A stretch of DNA of 64,000 bases. Source: OFTM10 sp964196195. GTDB taxonomy: Bacteria; Actinomycetota; Acidimicrobiia; Acidimicrobiales; Aldehydirespiratoraceae. The notes under the pieces were generated by a model, which did not search any database, was not told where the DNA came from, and was given only the letters and a program-made list of their open reading frames with translations. The position numbers and the translations under genes are program-made. The stretch is taken from contig CAXMSE010000038.1 in the NCBI GenBank assembly GCA_964196195.1, positions 1 through 64,000 of the forward strand, given 5' to 3'. Below, piece after piece: positions 34,029 through 43,972 of this stretch (position 1 is the first letter of the stretch; each line of letters starts with the position of its first letter).

Positions 34029-37000
34029 ATGGAAGTGCGGGTGTTGGGCGCGATCGAGTTGGTCGACACCGGACAACGCCTCGAAATCGGTGGGCAGAAA
34101 CAGCGCACGGTTCTTGCACTTCTCATCGCCAACGCAGGTCAACCGGTCTCTACCGATCGGCTGATCGAGGGGGCCTACGGTGACGACGCTCCCGACGGTG
34201 CACGGCGCTCCGTCCAGACCTACGTCTCGAACCTCAGGTCCCAGCTCGGCGACATGATCACGTCGGTCTCGTCGGGCTATGTGTTTCAGGCCATCGACAC
34301 GTTCATCGACGCGGAGCGGTTCGGGGAGCTGGTCGAGTCGGGCCGAAACAAGCTTGCCGTCGATCCGGCCGCAGCAAGCGACGAGCTCGTCGAGGCACTC
34401 GCTCTGTGGCGAGGACACCCCTACGCAGACGTCGACGCTCGCGGGGAGATCGACGCTGAGATCGCCCGGCTCGCCGAGCTGCGACTGGTGGCACTCGAGT
34501 CCAAGGTCGATGCAGACCTCGCCGCTGGTCGTGATCGCGAGCTGATCGCCGAGCTTGATGCGTTGACCACAGAGCACCCGTTTCGAGAGACTCTGCATGC
34601 GCAGCACATGCTTGCGCTGTACCGGACCGGTCGACAGGCCGAGGCGTTGCGGTCGTACGGCCGACTGCGTGAGCAACTGGCCGAGGAGCTGGGTGTCGAC
34701 CCGTCGCCGAGGATTCGAGACCTCGAGCAACGCATTCTCGAACATGACCCCGAGTTGCTGTTATCTCCTCGTTCGGCGGTGCGGCGCCGTGCCGTGCTGG
34801 TCATCGATCTGACGGTGGCAGCCGTCGATTCGCTCGAGAATCCTGATGAACGCAGCCGGGTGCTCAACGAGCTCGACCGGACAATCGAGCGATCGATCGC
34901 GAACGTCGATGGAGCGCTGTCGGTTCAGCAGGGGACCGCCACCTACGCCACATTCGATCAGATGCGAACTGCCCTTGATGTAGCGGAAGCCATCAATCGA
35001 GCTGCGCCCCGGGCGAATGGCGCACCGGTGCTTCGGTTCGGTTTGGATCTCGGCGACGTGGAGGAGGACCCGAACGGTGGGGTGGCCGGCCCCGCCGTCA
35101 TCAGAGCCGCAGGCCTTGTCGCTGCCGCTCACCCAGGCCAGATATTGCTCTCGGCCGAAGCCCAAGCCGCCGCGGCCCTTGACAGCACTGGGGGATCAGT
35201 ACTCAAGGCTCTTGGGGAGCATGCGATCTCGCGGCTGGAGAATCTTGAGACCGTGCATCAGCTGGTGCTCGATGGCCTGCCTACCGAATTCCCAGAGCTG
35301 TTGACCGACGCTGAGCCGCCGAGCCTGCCGAATGCGCTCGCGGGTGCACCGGGCTACGAGCTACGCGAGGAAATCGGCCGAGGACTCTTCGGCACCGTCT
35401 ACCGGGCCTACCAGCCGTCGGTCGGGAGGGAGGTGGCGATCAAGGTCATCAACCCTGAGCTGGCAAACAGTACGGGATTCATTCGACGGTTCGCCGTCGA
35501 GGCTCAGATGATCTCGCGCATCGAGCATCCGAACGTCGTGCCACTGCACGACTTCTGGAGAGGTCCGGACGCAGCAATGCTGGTCATGCGGCTCATGCGG
35601 GGCGGCAATCTTGCCGAGTGGGCTCGACGCACCGATGTCGATCGAGCGGCCGGCCTCCGTTTGATCGATCAAATCGGCGGGGCTCTCGCCACCGCCCACG
35701 CCCTTGGCATTGCCCACGCCGATGTTCAGGCCAGCAATGTCCTACTCAATGAATCGGGCGACTTTTTCCTCAGCGATTTCGGAATTGCCACGGATGATCC
35801 GAGGCTTGGCAGCGGTCGTGGTCAACAAGATGATGTGGCGGCCTTCGCGGCAATGGTGGCCCAAGTGGTCCCAGCCGTCGCCTTCGTCGAGGGCGAGATC
35901 TCCCTCCTCGAGTCCGCGGGCCGCGGGGAGTTCGCCAACGCTGCGACATGGTTGGAGACGTGGCGCCGGGACGCGGGACTTGCCGCCGAATCGCCGACCT
36001 ACACGCCGAGTCGTAACCCGTACAAAGGACTCGCTGCGTTCGGGGAGCTCGATGCTCCAGACTTCCACGGTCGCGGCGCAGCGGTCTCGGATCTCGTCGG
36101 TGCTATCGCCAACCGGCGACTGATCGCCGTGGTCGGGCCGTCGGGAATTGGGAAGTCATCAGTGGTTCGCGCAGGATTGCTTCCGGCGCTTCGTGGCGGC
36201 GCGAGCCCGGGCTCCGAGCGATGGTTGATCGCCGAGTGCCTACCGGGCGCGCATCCATTCGAGCGTCTCGTATCCTCATTGATTCGGGTCGCCAGCTCGG
36301 TCCCCCACGATCTCGAGGCGCAGCTCCGATCGGATGCCAGAGGATTGGTCAAAGCAGTCGAGCGCTATCTGCCGCTCGGCACCCAACTGCTGCTCGTGAT
36401 CGATCAGTTCGAGGAGCTCTTCACGCTGACGCACGATGAGGCGACTCGTCAGGCCTTCCTCGATCTGCTCACGACAGCGTGTGAGGATTCCTCGTCGCCG
36501 ATTCGAGTCGTGCTCACGATCCGAGCCGACTTCTTCGACCGTCCCCTCCTCGACCCCTCGTTCGGCGAGCTGATGAGCGCGGGCACGGTTCCGATCTCGG
36601 CGCCGACCGACGCTGAACTGCGAGAGCTGATAGCACAACCTGCAGTAGGCCTCGGGGTGGACTTTGAGCCGGGTCTTGCCGAGCGGATGGTGGCCGACCT
36701 CCACGGGGAGAGCGGAGCGCTGCCGCTGGTGGAGTTCGCACTCACCGAGCTGTTCGAGCAGCGCGAGAGTGACCAGCTGACGCTTCGGGCATACGAGGCC
36801 GCGGGCGGAGTGACGGCCGCGCTGGGGCGAAGGGCAGAGGCGATCTACGCGGCGCTGGCCGAGTCCGATCAGGAGGTGGCGCGCCAGCTCTTCATGCGCC
36901 TGGTGACGCCCGGAGAGGATGGCCGCGACACTCGCCATCGGATCCGCCGGTCCGAACTGGTCCGGCTTGCAATCGACGAGGAACAGCTTGACGGTGTGCT

Positions 37001-40000
37001 GGATGGGTTCGGCGAGCATCGGCTTCTCACATTCGATGTCGATGAGGTGACCCGGGGTTCCACGGTGGAAGTCGCCCATGAAGCACTTCTTCGTGAATGG
37101 CCGCGGTTGAAGGGGTGGATCGATAGCCACCGAGAGGAACTGGTCCTGCGGAATCGACTGGCTGTTGCCGTCGCCGACTGGGAGGATTCAGGCCGCTCCA
37201 ACCCACACCTGCTCGCAGGCGGCCGCCTATTGCAGCATGAGACCTGGACCGCACACAGCGACCTCTCTTTGTCGATTGAAGAGCGGGATCTTCTGGTCGA
37301 GAGTCGGCGCGTGGAGGATGGCCGGGTCGCCTCAGCGCGGCGCCGACGACAGCTTGTGATGTTCGGGTTTGCCGCGGTGGCATTGATTGGTGTCGCTCTG
37401 GCCGCGACCGCGCTCAACGCCAGCAGAACGGCCAACCAGAGCGAGGAACAGGCAATCGCCGCAGCCGCCGACGCGGGCGCCGCCCGAGCCGAAGCCGATC
37501 AGAGCGCCGAAGAGGCAAGTGCCAGTGCTGAGGAGGCCGTCGCCAACGCCGCGCTTGCCGATCGGCAGCGTCAGCTCGCCGAGGGTCGGGCGCTCGTGGC
37601 CGCGGTCCCGAATGTGATCGCAGAGGATTCGCAGCTTGCGCTGCTCCTGTCAATGGCAGCGGGCGAACTCTTGGGAAACGCACCGGCGGTAACGACCGCG
37701 CTGCACGAGACCATCGCGGCGCAGCGAACCGTGTACCAGACCGAGTGGGCCGGCAGCTTTACGAGGGACGTGGAAATTGGAGGTGATCTGAGCGCTGATG
37801 GCAAGCTGCTCGCCGTCGTCGGACCCACCGGCACTACCGTCCACGTACATGACGTCGACGATGGCGGCCTTCTTTGGTCGCAGGTGTTCGATGTCGAGCA
37901 GCCCGCCGAGCACCAGGTGATGGCGCGGTTCATCGGCAACGGAGAGGAGCTGCTCCTCGGCTTGAGCTGGCAACCTGAGATGAATCGCGCTCTGGAGACA
38001 CCCTCGAGCGAACTCGGCTTCCATGTCGTGGATTCGCGCACAGGTGAAGAGCTGCGAAGGCACGACAGTGGCCCCTGCGGACCGGTCGGCAAGAGCGCGA
38101 CCAGCTGGGCGACAATCGCTGAATCTGGCGTGTCAGAAATGGTCACCGTCAGCATCTCCCAACGATGGTTCGACGAGTTTGGCTGTATCCCAGCCTGCCG
38201 CTGCGGGTCCTATCGAGTCCCGGAGATCGATGTGCAGCGTGTCGACCTTGCGACCGGCGAATCGGTACCGATCGTGTCGGGTTGGAGCGACGGCAACCTC
38301 ACGGTGGCAATGAGTGGTGACGGCCGTCGCGCCGCCCTCGGCCGTGGGTGGTCGCCAGCGGGCACCTTCACTGTGGTCGATATCGAGACCGGCGATGTGG
38401 TCAACGTCGTGGCCAACGACTCTGACTTCCCCGGCCTCGCCTTAAACCACGATGGCTCGCTGGCAGAGTCGCAGGGCGCAACAGCAGGCGAGTCCCGGTT
38501 ATTCGACGTTGTGTCGGGAACATTGCTGCGTACCGACCCAGGGCCCATTTCCGGTTTCAATTGGGGCGGAGCTTGGTTCAGCGCCGATGGCACCAGGACG
38601 CTCCGAGGTGGTCACGCAGATCCGTTCGTCGGAAGCTGCTGCAACGGGACCCTGGCCATCTTCGACAGTGCGACCGGAGCACTGCTGTCGACCTTCCCGA
38701 GCGACGGGCCGGTCGATCTTGTGCGAGCGACACCAGACCTCAGCCGGGTCGCAAGGTTCGGGGCCGAAAGCGCACGCACAGTCACGGTCTCGACGATCGA
38801 TAGCGGCTCGAGCGTGGCGGGCACGCCGGCAATCGCAAGGTTCGATCCTTGCGGTGACGCGTCGTCGGAACGGAAGTTCTTCCTCAACCAAGGCTTATCC
38901 GTCCACGAAGAGCTGCTCACCGTCATGGCTCTCTGCGAGACGGCCGACACGGCCGACACCGTTCTACCGATCGCAACAGGCGACGAGCAGAGATGGAGCC
39001 CCGGTCGTTCGTATACCTATTCGCTCGCCGATGGCGAGTTGCTCGCCAGTCATCCGACCTTTGGACAAGCGCTCGCGGTGGCCGACGACGGCACTGCTGT
39101 GATGCAGGTGTGGACCAAGACCGGCGCTCAGTCCTGGATAGCGGGCGAAGTGGTCGTCGTGGATCTGAGTACCGGTGAACGTCTCGAAACCCTCGCAGGC
39201 GTTTGCAACCTCGACGTCGAGCGGTATCGCGACGCGGAAGGCGCACTCGAGTGCGACGGCCCTGGACTCGCCGTTGGAGGTGCAGACATCGCAATATCGT
39301 CCGACGGGAACGTCGTAGCCCTCGCCAGCGGCTGGCAACCGACAGTGGGGCGTGCGTGGAACCGAGCCACCGGCGCATCCGCCGATCTCGCCGCGCCCAT
39401 TGCCGCTCTCGGCATCTCGCCGGACGGAACGGCACTGGTGGTGGTGGAACAGTTCGATCCGTCGCTGGGTGGCTTGGGAGTTCTGCGGTTGTATACAACC
39501 GACACGTTCGAGATTGTGGCCGAGTCCGGCATAACGTCGGAGCAGGTGCGTAGTGGCCTTGAGTTCAGTCCCGACGGGAAGCTTGTCGCCGCCATCGCTG
39601 GAGAAGCGGGGACGGCAATCCGTTTCCACGACACGGCGACGCTCGAGGTGGTCAAGCGTCTTCAGGAGCCACACGAGCGAGGCGTGTTCGGGGCGGCGTT
39701 CAGCGCGAACGGCTCCATGCTGGCCACGGTCGGTGGGGATGGTTTCGCCCGAGTGTGGAACGTGGAGACCCTGGCACTGGTCAATGAGATCGAGGTCGGC
39801 GGCCTTGCCACCGCTGTGACATTCCTCGACAACGACCGAAAGCTCGCGGTTGGGACCCAATCTGGCGGTGTGGGCATCTACTACCTCGAGGTCGACGACC
39901 TGCTCGACGAGGCCCGCCAGCGACTCCGGCGCGGATTCACCGCGACCGAATGCGGCGTGTACTTCCCCGACGGGGGATGTCCGACTCTGGAGGGGATGCT

Positions 40001-40013
40001 GGCCGCTGAGTAG
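34029..40013 (+). CDS. Giant SARP - cyclase-like - kinase-like - STAND NTPase - beta-propeller protein
   Basis: A 1994-aa multidomain protein. Residues 1-240 are a SARP module (winged helix MEVRVLGAIELV plus BTAD repeats). Residues 250-420 are a degenerate class III nucleotide-cyclase domain (FGLDLGDVEEDPNGGVAGPA; metal aspartates not evident). Residues 440-660 are a Ser/Thr kinase-like domain with VAIK lysine (~469) and DFG (~583), but the loop reads HADVQASN, with Gln for the catalytic-loop Lys. Residues 670-1080 are a STAND NTPase (Walker A GPSGIGKSS ~703, Walker B LLLVIDQFEE ~787). A single transmembrane helix (~1110-1130) and an Ala/Glu coiled coil precede a WD40-like propeller (~1230-1965). 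TACGGT lies 6 nt before ATG 34029. It is probably a membrane-tethered signal-responsive transcription regulator. Confidence 0.88.
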   Translation: MEVRVLGAIELVDTGQRLEIGGQKQRTVLALLIANAGQPVSTDRLIEGAYGDDAPDGARRSVQTYVSNLRSQLGDMITSVSSGYVFQAIDTFIDAERFGELVESGRNKLAVDPAAASDELVEALALWRGHPYADVDARGEIDAEIARLAELRLVALESKVDADLAAGRDRELIAELDALTTEHPFRETLHAQHMLALYRTGRQAEALRSYGRLREQLAEELGVDPSPRIRDLEQRILEHDPELLLSPRSAVRRRAVLVIDLTVAAVDSLENPDERSRVLNELDRTIERSIANVDGALSVQQGTATYATFDQMRTALDVAEAINRAAPRANGAPVLRFGLDLGDVEEDPNGGVAGPAVIRAAGLVAAAHPGQILLSAEAQAAAALDSTGGSVLKALGEHAISRLENLETVHQLVLDGLPTEFPELLTDAEPPSLPNALAGAPGYELREEIGRGLFGTVYRAYQPSVGREVAIKVINPELANSTGFIRRFAVEAQMISRIEHPNVVPLHDFWRGPDAAMLVMRLMRGGNLAEWARRTDVDRAAGLRLIDQIGGALATAHALGIAHADVQASNVLLNESGDFFLSDFGIATDDPRLGSGRGQQDDVAAFAAMVAQVVPAVAFVEGEISLLESAGRGEFANAATWLETWRRDAGLAAESPTYTPSRNPYKGLAAFGELDAPDFHGRGAAVSDLVGAIANRRLIAVVGPSGIGKSSVVRAGLLPALRGGASPGSERWLIAECLPGAHPFERLVSSLIRVASSVPHDLEAQLRSDARGLVKAVERYLPLGTQLLLVIDQFEELFTLTHDEATRQAFLDLLTTACEDSSSPIRVVLTIRADFFDRPLLDPSFGELMSAGTVPISAPTDAELRELIAQPAVGLGVDFEPGLAERMVADLHGESGALPLVEFALTELFEQRESDQLTLRAYEAAGGVTAALGRRAEAIYAALAESDQEVARQLFMRLVTPGEDGRDTRHRIRRSELVRLAIDEEQLDGVLDGFGEHRLLTFDVDEVTRGSTVEVAHEALLREWPRLKGWIDSHREELVLRNRLAVAVADWEDSGRSNPHLLAGGRLLQHETWTAHSDLSLSIEERDLLVESRRVEDGRVASARRRRQLVMFGFAAVALIGVALAATALNASRTANQSEEQAIAAAADAGAARAEADQSAEEASASAEEAVANAALADRQRQLAEGRALVAAVPNVIAEDSQLALLLSMAAGELLGNAPAVTTALHETIAAQRTVYQTEWAGSFTRDVEIGGDLSADGKLLAVVGPTGTTVHVHDVDDGGLLWSQVFDVEQPAEHQVMARFIGNGEELLLGLSWQPEMNRALETPSSELGFHVVDSRTGEELRRHDSGPCGPVGKSATSWATIAESGVSEMVTVSISQRWFDEFGCIPACRCGSYRVPEIDVQRVDLATGESVPIVSGWSDGNLTVAMSGDGRRAALGRGWSPAGTFTVVDIETGDVVNVVANDSDFPGLALNHDGSLAESQGATAGESRLFDVVSGTLLRTDPGPISGFNWGGAWFSADGTRTLRGGHADPFVGSCCNGTLAIFDSATGALLSTFPSDGPVDLVRATPDLSRVARFGAESARTVTVSTIDSGSSVAGTPAIARFDPCGDASSERKFFLNQGLSVHEELLTVMALCETADTADTVLPIATGDEQRWSPGRSYTYSLADGELLASHPTFGQALAVADDGTAVMQVWTKTGAQSWIAGEVVVVDLSTGERLETLAGVCNLDVERYRDAEGALECDGPGLAVGGADIAISSDGNVVALASGWQPTVGRAWNRATGASADLAAPIAALGISPDGTALVVVEQFDPSLGGLGVLRLYTTDTFEIVAESGITSEQVRSGLEFSPDGKLVAAIAGEAGTAIRFHDTATLEVVKRLQEPHERGVFGAAFSANGSMLATVGGDGFARVWNVETLALVNEIEVGGLATAVTFLDNDRKLAVGTQSGGVGIYYLEVDDLLDEARQRLRRGFTATECGVYFPDGGCPTLEGMLAAE

Positions 40014-40162
40014 GCGATGACGGCCACGCTGCCGAGATCGCGCTTCTGCGTGACCTCTACGCCACCAAGAAGGAGAAGTCATGACCAGAACTCACTCCTT
40101 GTGCTCCAGCGGCCACTCAGTGCTACTGTTGAGGCTTGAGTACGCACCTGGGTTCGCCCGGG
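40014..40162. other. Intergenic region between convergent giant gene and GH3 gene
   Basis: An AAGGAGAAG SD-like sequence precedes ATG 40081, which opens a 41-codon basic frame running into the GH3 3' end. An out-of-frame piece just before it reads AAEIALLRDLYATKKEKS and could be the tail of a lost gene. Neither is convincing as a functional gene. No clear terminator is seen. Confidence 0.3.
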
Positions 40163-42697
40163 TCACACGGACAAGCGGGCGGCGTCACCGCTCAGCAAGA
40201 GGGTGACGTCGCCTGCTGGGTCACACGACGAGCGAGCCGCCACGATCCGGTAACGACCGGGCTCGACATACCAGCCCGGATCGGTGCGATGACTCCCACC
40301 GGTTCCGGCCGGAACCCGGTCGTCGGGTGCGATCTGTCCGTACACACCATCGCCCGGGTCGAAATAGGCGAAAGCTCGCGCCGGCAGCTCGAGACTCACC
40401 ACCGTGGAGGCACCCGGCTCCAGATGAACCTTGGTGAAGGCCTTCAGCTCCCTCACGGGCCGCATCACCGGAGCGTCGAGCGGCTCGACGTAGATCTGTA
40501 CCACCTCGGAGCCCGGGCGGCCTCCGGTGTTGGCGACATCCACCTCCACGGTGATGTCGGACCCGGCCGGGGCGCCGGCCACCGAGCGCGGCGCACTCAT
40601 AGAGAAGGTGGTGTAGCCGAGCCCGAAGCCGAAGGGCACCAGCGGCTTCACATGCATCGCGTCGTGCCACCGATGGCCGCAAAGAACCCCCTCGCCATAA
40701 CGCACCGTGCTGTTCTCCCCCGGATAGTTCGGGTAGGCCGCGAACTGCTCGTAGTGGGCTCCAACCGTGGTGGCCGCGCGCCCACCGGGCTCGAGCTCCC
40801 CCAACAACATGTCGACGAGAGCCTCGCTCAGCTCCTGGCCACCGAACCCGACGCTCAGCACCGCCGCCGGCTCGTCGATCCAGTCGAGCGCGTGGGGGGC
40901 CCCGACATTGAGCACCACGATCGTGCGCGGGTTGACCGCCGCCACCCGCCTGATCAGTTCCGGCTGATCGCCCGGCAGCTCCCACAGATCGCGGTCGCGG
41001 CCCTCGGTCTCCCAGTCGTCGTTGGTGCCGACCACCACCACTGCGACATCGCTCTGTTCGGCCGCCGCAACGGCTCGGGCCATGAGGTCTTCATCGGCTC
41101 GGGCGACGACACCCACGACCACGCCGCTGATCATGAAGGTGTCTCGATTGTCGAACTCCACCACCACAGTCGCTGCTTGCCCTGCGACCAGATCGACTGC
41201 CGCGGTGTACTCGATGCTGCCGAGCCCGAAGTAGGCATCGCTCCGCTCGACGTGGCCCTCGGTGGCATCGATCACGACCTCGCCGTCGACCGACACACGG
41301 GCCCGGCCGCACTGGATCATACGAACGTCGTGAACCCCGCTCACCATGGCCACGACACTCGCCGTGATCCGGCAACTCCAGACATCGGCAGAAACGCCGG
41401 GTGCTGGTGCCCCCGACGCGAACACCTCGAGCCGATCCGTCTCCTCGGTGGCGACGACGTCGCCATGGTGACCATGACCATCGATGAACTCCACGAGGGC
41501 AGGCCCATCGAGCAGAGGCTTGGTGAGCGCGGCAAGCGAGCGGTCGATGTGGCAGCCCTTCTCAAACACCACGCGGGTGTTGGTGAGGCGACTGCGAAGA
41601 GCCTCGACCGGCGAAGTGGCGTGATAGGCCTTCACCTTCGCCGATCCTCCACCCATGGTGCGGGCCTCCACCGCATTGGGCCCGATCACCGCCAGCGACG
41701 CGAACGATGTGGAATCGAGGGGCAAAATCCCGTCATTGCGAAGCAGCACCGATCCCGCGGCCGCGGCAGAACGCAGAAGGAACCGATCCTCGGGGCGATC
41801 GAGGGTGTCCTCCGGCGTGGTGGGGCTCACCTCCGACCCGAAGGCCCCGGTGCGTTCCATCAGGCGCAACAAGTCGACGACCAGAGGATCGACAGCACCG
41901 ACTTCGATCGTTCCCGCCTCCACCGCCTCGCGCAGGGACTCGCCGTAGAAGCGAGCCGGCCCGGGCATCTCCAGCGAGCAGCCCGCCGCCACACTCCCCT
42001 CGGCCGAGCCCGCCGCGAACCAGTCGGTGACGACGAACCCGTCGAAACCCCACTCACCCCGCAGAACAGTCTGAAGAAGCCATTCATGCTCGGCACAGTA
42101 GGTGCCGTTCAATCGGTTGTAGGCCGTCATGACACCCCACGCACCGGCCTCCTTCACCACCATCTCGAAGGGCAACAACACCGTCTCGCGCATCGTCCGT
42201 TCGTCGATCTGCGAATCGATGGTGTGTCGCTCGAACTCCGAGTCGTTGGCCACGAAGTGCTTGGTGGTGGTGGCCACCCCCTGACTCTGAACCCCTCTCA
42301 CGAAGGCCGCGGCCAACTTCCCGGTGAGGAACGGATCCTCACTGAAACACTCGAAGTTGCGGCCCCCCTTCGGCGAACGATGCAGATTGACGGTGGGGGC
42401 CAGAAGAACGTGGGCCTTCTTCGCTCGCGCTTCCTCGCCGAGAAGCACCCCGAGTCGTTCGACGAGATCGACATCCCACATCGCCCCGAGACTCGAGCCC
42501 GACGGGATACACGCGGTGGGGGTGCCGGTGCCGAGAGCTCCGTCGCCTCGCGAACCATTGGGGCCGTCGGTGACCTTCACCGCGGGTACACCCACCCTGT
42601 CGATCGCGTGGGTGTACCAGAAACTGGCGCCCCCGATGAGGGTCAGTTTCTCGTCGAGAGTCAGTTTCGCGATGAGGGCATCGATCTGGTCGGTCAC
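40163..42697 (-). CDS. GH3 beta-glucosidase
   Basis: An 844-aa family 3 glycoside hydrolase. The N-terminal barrel carries KVTDGPNGSRG, LLAPTVNLHRSPKGGRNFE, TTKHFVANDSEFERH and the nucleophile Asp in GFDGFVVTDWFA. The alpha/beta sandwich domain is interrupted by a PA14-like insert (about residues 390-530), and a C-terminal Fn3-like domain contains EVDVANTGGRPGSEVVQIYV. No signal peptide, so probably intracellular beta-glucosidase or xylosidase activity. I chose GTG 42697 (MTDQIDALIAKLTLDEKLTL), with GGGAGG upstream. The longer open frame is non-coding. Confidence 0.93.
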   Translation of the reverse strand: MTDQIDALIAKLTLDEKLTLIGGASFWYTHAIDRVGVPAVKVTDGPNGSRGDGALGTGTPTACIPSGSSLGAMWDVDLVERLGVLLGEEARAKKAHVLLAPTVNLHRSPKGGRNFECFSEDPFLTGKLAAAFVRGVQSQGVATTTKHFVANDSEFERHTIDSQIDERTMRETVLLPFEMVVKEAGAWGVMTAYNRLNGTYCAEHEWLLQTVLRGEWGFDGFVVTDWFAAGSAEGSVAAGCSLEMPGPARFYGESLREAVEAGTIEVGAVDPLVVDLLRLMERTGAFGSEVSPTTPEDTLDRPEDRFLLRSAAAAGSVLLRNDGILPLDSTSFASLAVIGPNAVEARTMGGGSAKVKAYHATSPVEALRSRLTNTRVVFEKGCHIDRSLAALTKPLLDGPALVEFIDGHGHHGDVVATEETDRLEVFASGAPAPGVSADVWSCRITASVVAMVSGVHDVRMIQCGRARVSVDGEVVIDATEGHVERSDAYFGLGSIEYTAAVDLVAGQAATVVVEFDNRDTFMISGVVVGVVARADEDLMARAVAAAEQSDVAVVVVGTNDDWETEGRDRDLWELPGDQPELIRRVAAVNPRTIVVLNVGAPHALDWIDEPAAVLSVGFGGQELSEALVDMLLGELEPGGRAATTVGAHYEQFAAYPNYPGENSTVRYGEGVLCGHRWHDAMHVKPLVPFGFGLGYTTFSMSAPRSVAGAPAGSDITVEVDVANTGGRPGSEVVQIYVEPLDAPVMRPVRELKAFTKVHLEPGASTVVSLELPARAFAYFDPGDGVYGQIAPDDRVPAGTGGSHRTDPGWYVEPGRYRIVAARSSCDPAGDVTLLLSGDAARLSV

Positions 42698-42726
42698 GCG
42701 CCGATCCTCCCACACCGGTTCCCCGA

Positions 42727-43892
42727 TCAGGGCTGAGGGATCTGAAACCCCCGAGCGACTTCTGGTCGACGCAGCTTCCAGATCAGGCCGTCGTAGAAGA
42801 GGTGCAGAGCACCGAGGGTCAAGAACACGAACGCGTAGACCTCGTAACTGGTGTAGCTCCTCAGAACGAAGATCAAGGCGGCGATGGCCGCCCCGTACAC
42901 GGCGACGATCCCCAAGGGCCCGAGCGGGCTGCGAACGGCTCGTCCAAGGGGCGCCCCGTCGTCGGTGACCTCGTCGGGATAACGGTCGCCGAGATGGTTG
43001 TGAACGATCAGGAAGACTCCGCGGCGTGGGAACCCACATAACCGACGAACCCCGCAACCGGCGAAATTATTGTGAGTCCGATGAGGGCCGTGGTGGACAC
43101 GAGATACACCCACTTGGCCGGGTTGACCTGCTCGGAAGCCAGCTCCTGGCGAACCCACGACCACAGGAGAACAAGCACAACCACAGCCATCACGGGAAGG
43201 ATCCATCGCGCCACAGGCGCCGCATCGGTGAGCACCGACAGGCCTTTCTGATTGCGGCCGCCCAAGCCCGCATCCGCGACCCGGTCGGGCGTCGCCGAAT
43301 CCGCAGTGGCGACCACCAGTGCCAGGATCAACAGCGACCACAGGAGCCGATGCTCGACCGTGCCATCGGATTGGCCGACCTTGCGACCATAGATCCGGGC
43401 TATGCCGTAACGCTGCTGAAGGGTGTGGCCCGCGTTCCACACCGCCGCGATCACCGCGATCACGACCGGGTCGAGCTGGAGTCCGACCAGTACCGCGACG
43501 ACGAACACCGCCGGGGTGATCGCGAAGATCACCGGCCTCGACTTGTAGACGTGGGCATCGCCTTATACCAGCGGCACGGTGAACGACTGATGCGATACCG
43601 AGAAGAGCAGGGTGGCCCCCACCAGCCATTCGATGCGGTCGACGTCGCCGGCCCAGACCAGCGCCAAGGCCGAGAACGGCACCCACGCCAAAGACATCGC
43701 GATGTCCCACAAAGGCCCACGGATCCAGCGCGTCGCCGGGCGCGGCCGGGTCGGAGGCGACGTGACTTCTGGCTCGATGCTCTGCACTCCGAACACATTG
43801 CCGCGCCCAAGCCTCAGGTCAAGGGGCACAACTGGGCCATCTGACCCAACCGACCGGGGAATTTGGGTCTGACGGCCCCTGCTGTCGGCCAT
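42727..43892 (-). pseudogene. Polytopic membrane protein gene broken by a nonsense codon and a frameshift
   Basis: Three pieces form one ancestral protein of about 388 residues with roughly nine hydrophobic helices. Piece 1 ends SVSHQSFTVPLV at an in-frame TAA (43563-43565); the frame continues without a break as GDAHVYKSRPVIFAITPAVF, so the TAA probably replaces a Tyr codon. Piece 2 runs to GYVGSHAAE and then loses frame at about 43015. Inserting one base would give E-Y-F-LIVHNHLGDRYP, continuing in piece 3 to the end at 42727. The family is unknown to me. Confidence 0.72.
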
Positions 43893-43972
43893 GTTCCCCT
43901 ACACCTCGACGCCTGACGATCCGATGCACTGGGGCGGGAGTGCCCCGGACCAAGAACCCAGGGAGGTGTCGG

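Noticed and set aside
34029..40013. Reading the giant STAND gene as part of a phage-defence island
   Set aside because: Neighbours are housekeeping genes (msrA, GH3), there are no nucleases, toxins, integrase or tRNA, and the N-terminal SARP module points to transcription control.
40081..40206. 41-codon ORF with SD-like AAGGAG upstream
   Set aside because: It runs into the GH3 3' end, has no hydrophobic or motif content and no promoter, so the SD match is probably fortuitous or a relic.
40136..42736. 866-codon plus-strand frame opposite the GH3 gene
   Set aside because: His/Arg/Gly-rich sequence typical of shadow translation; the minus strand has all GH3 motifs.
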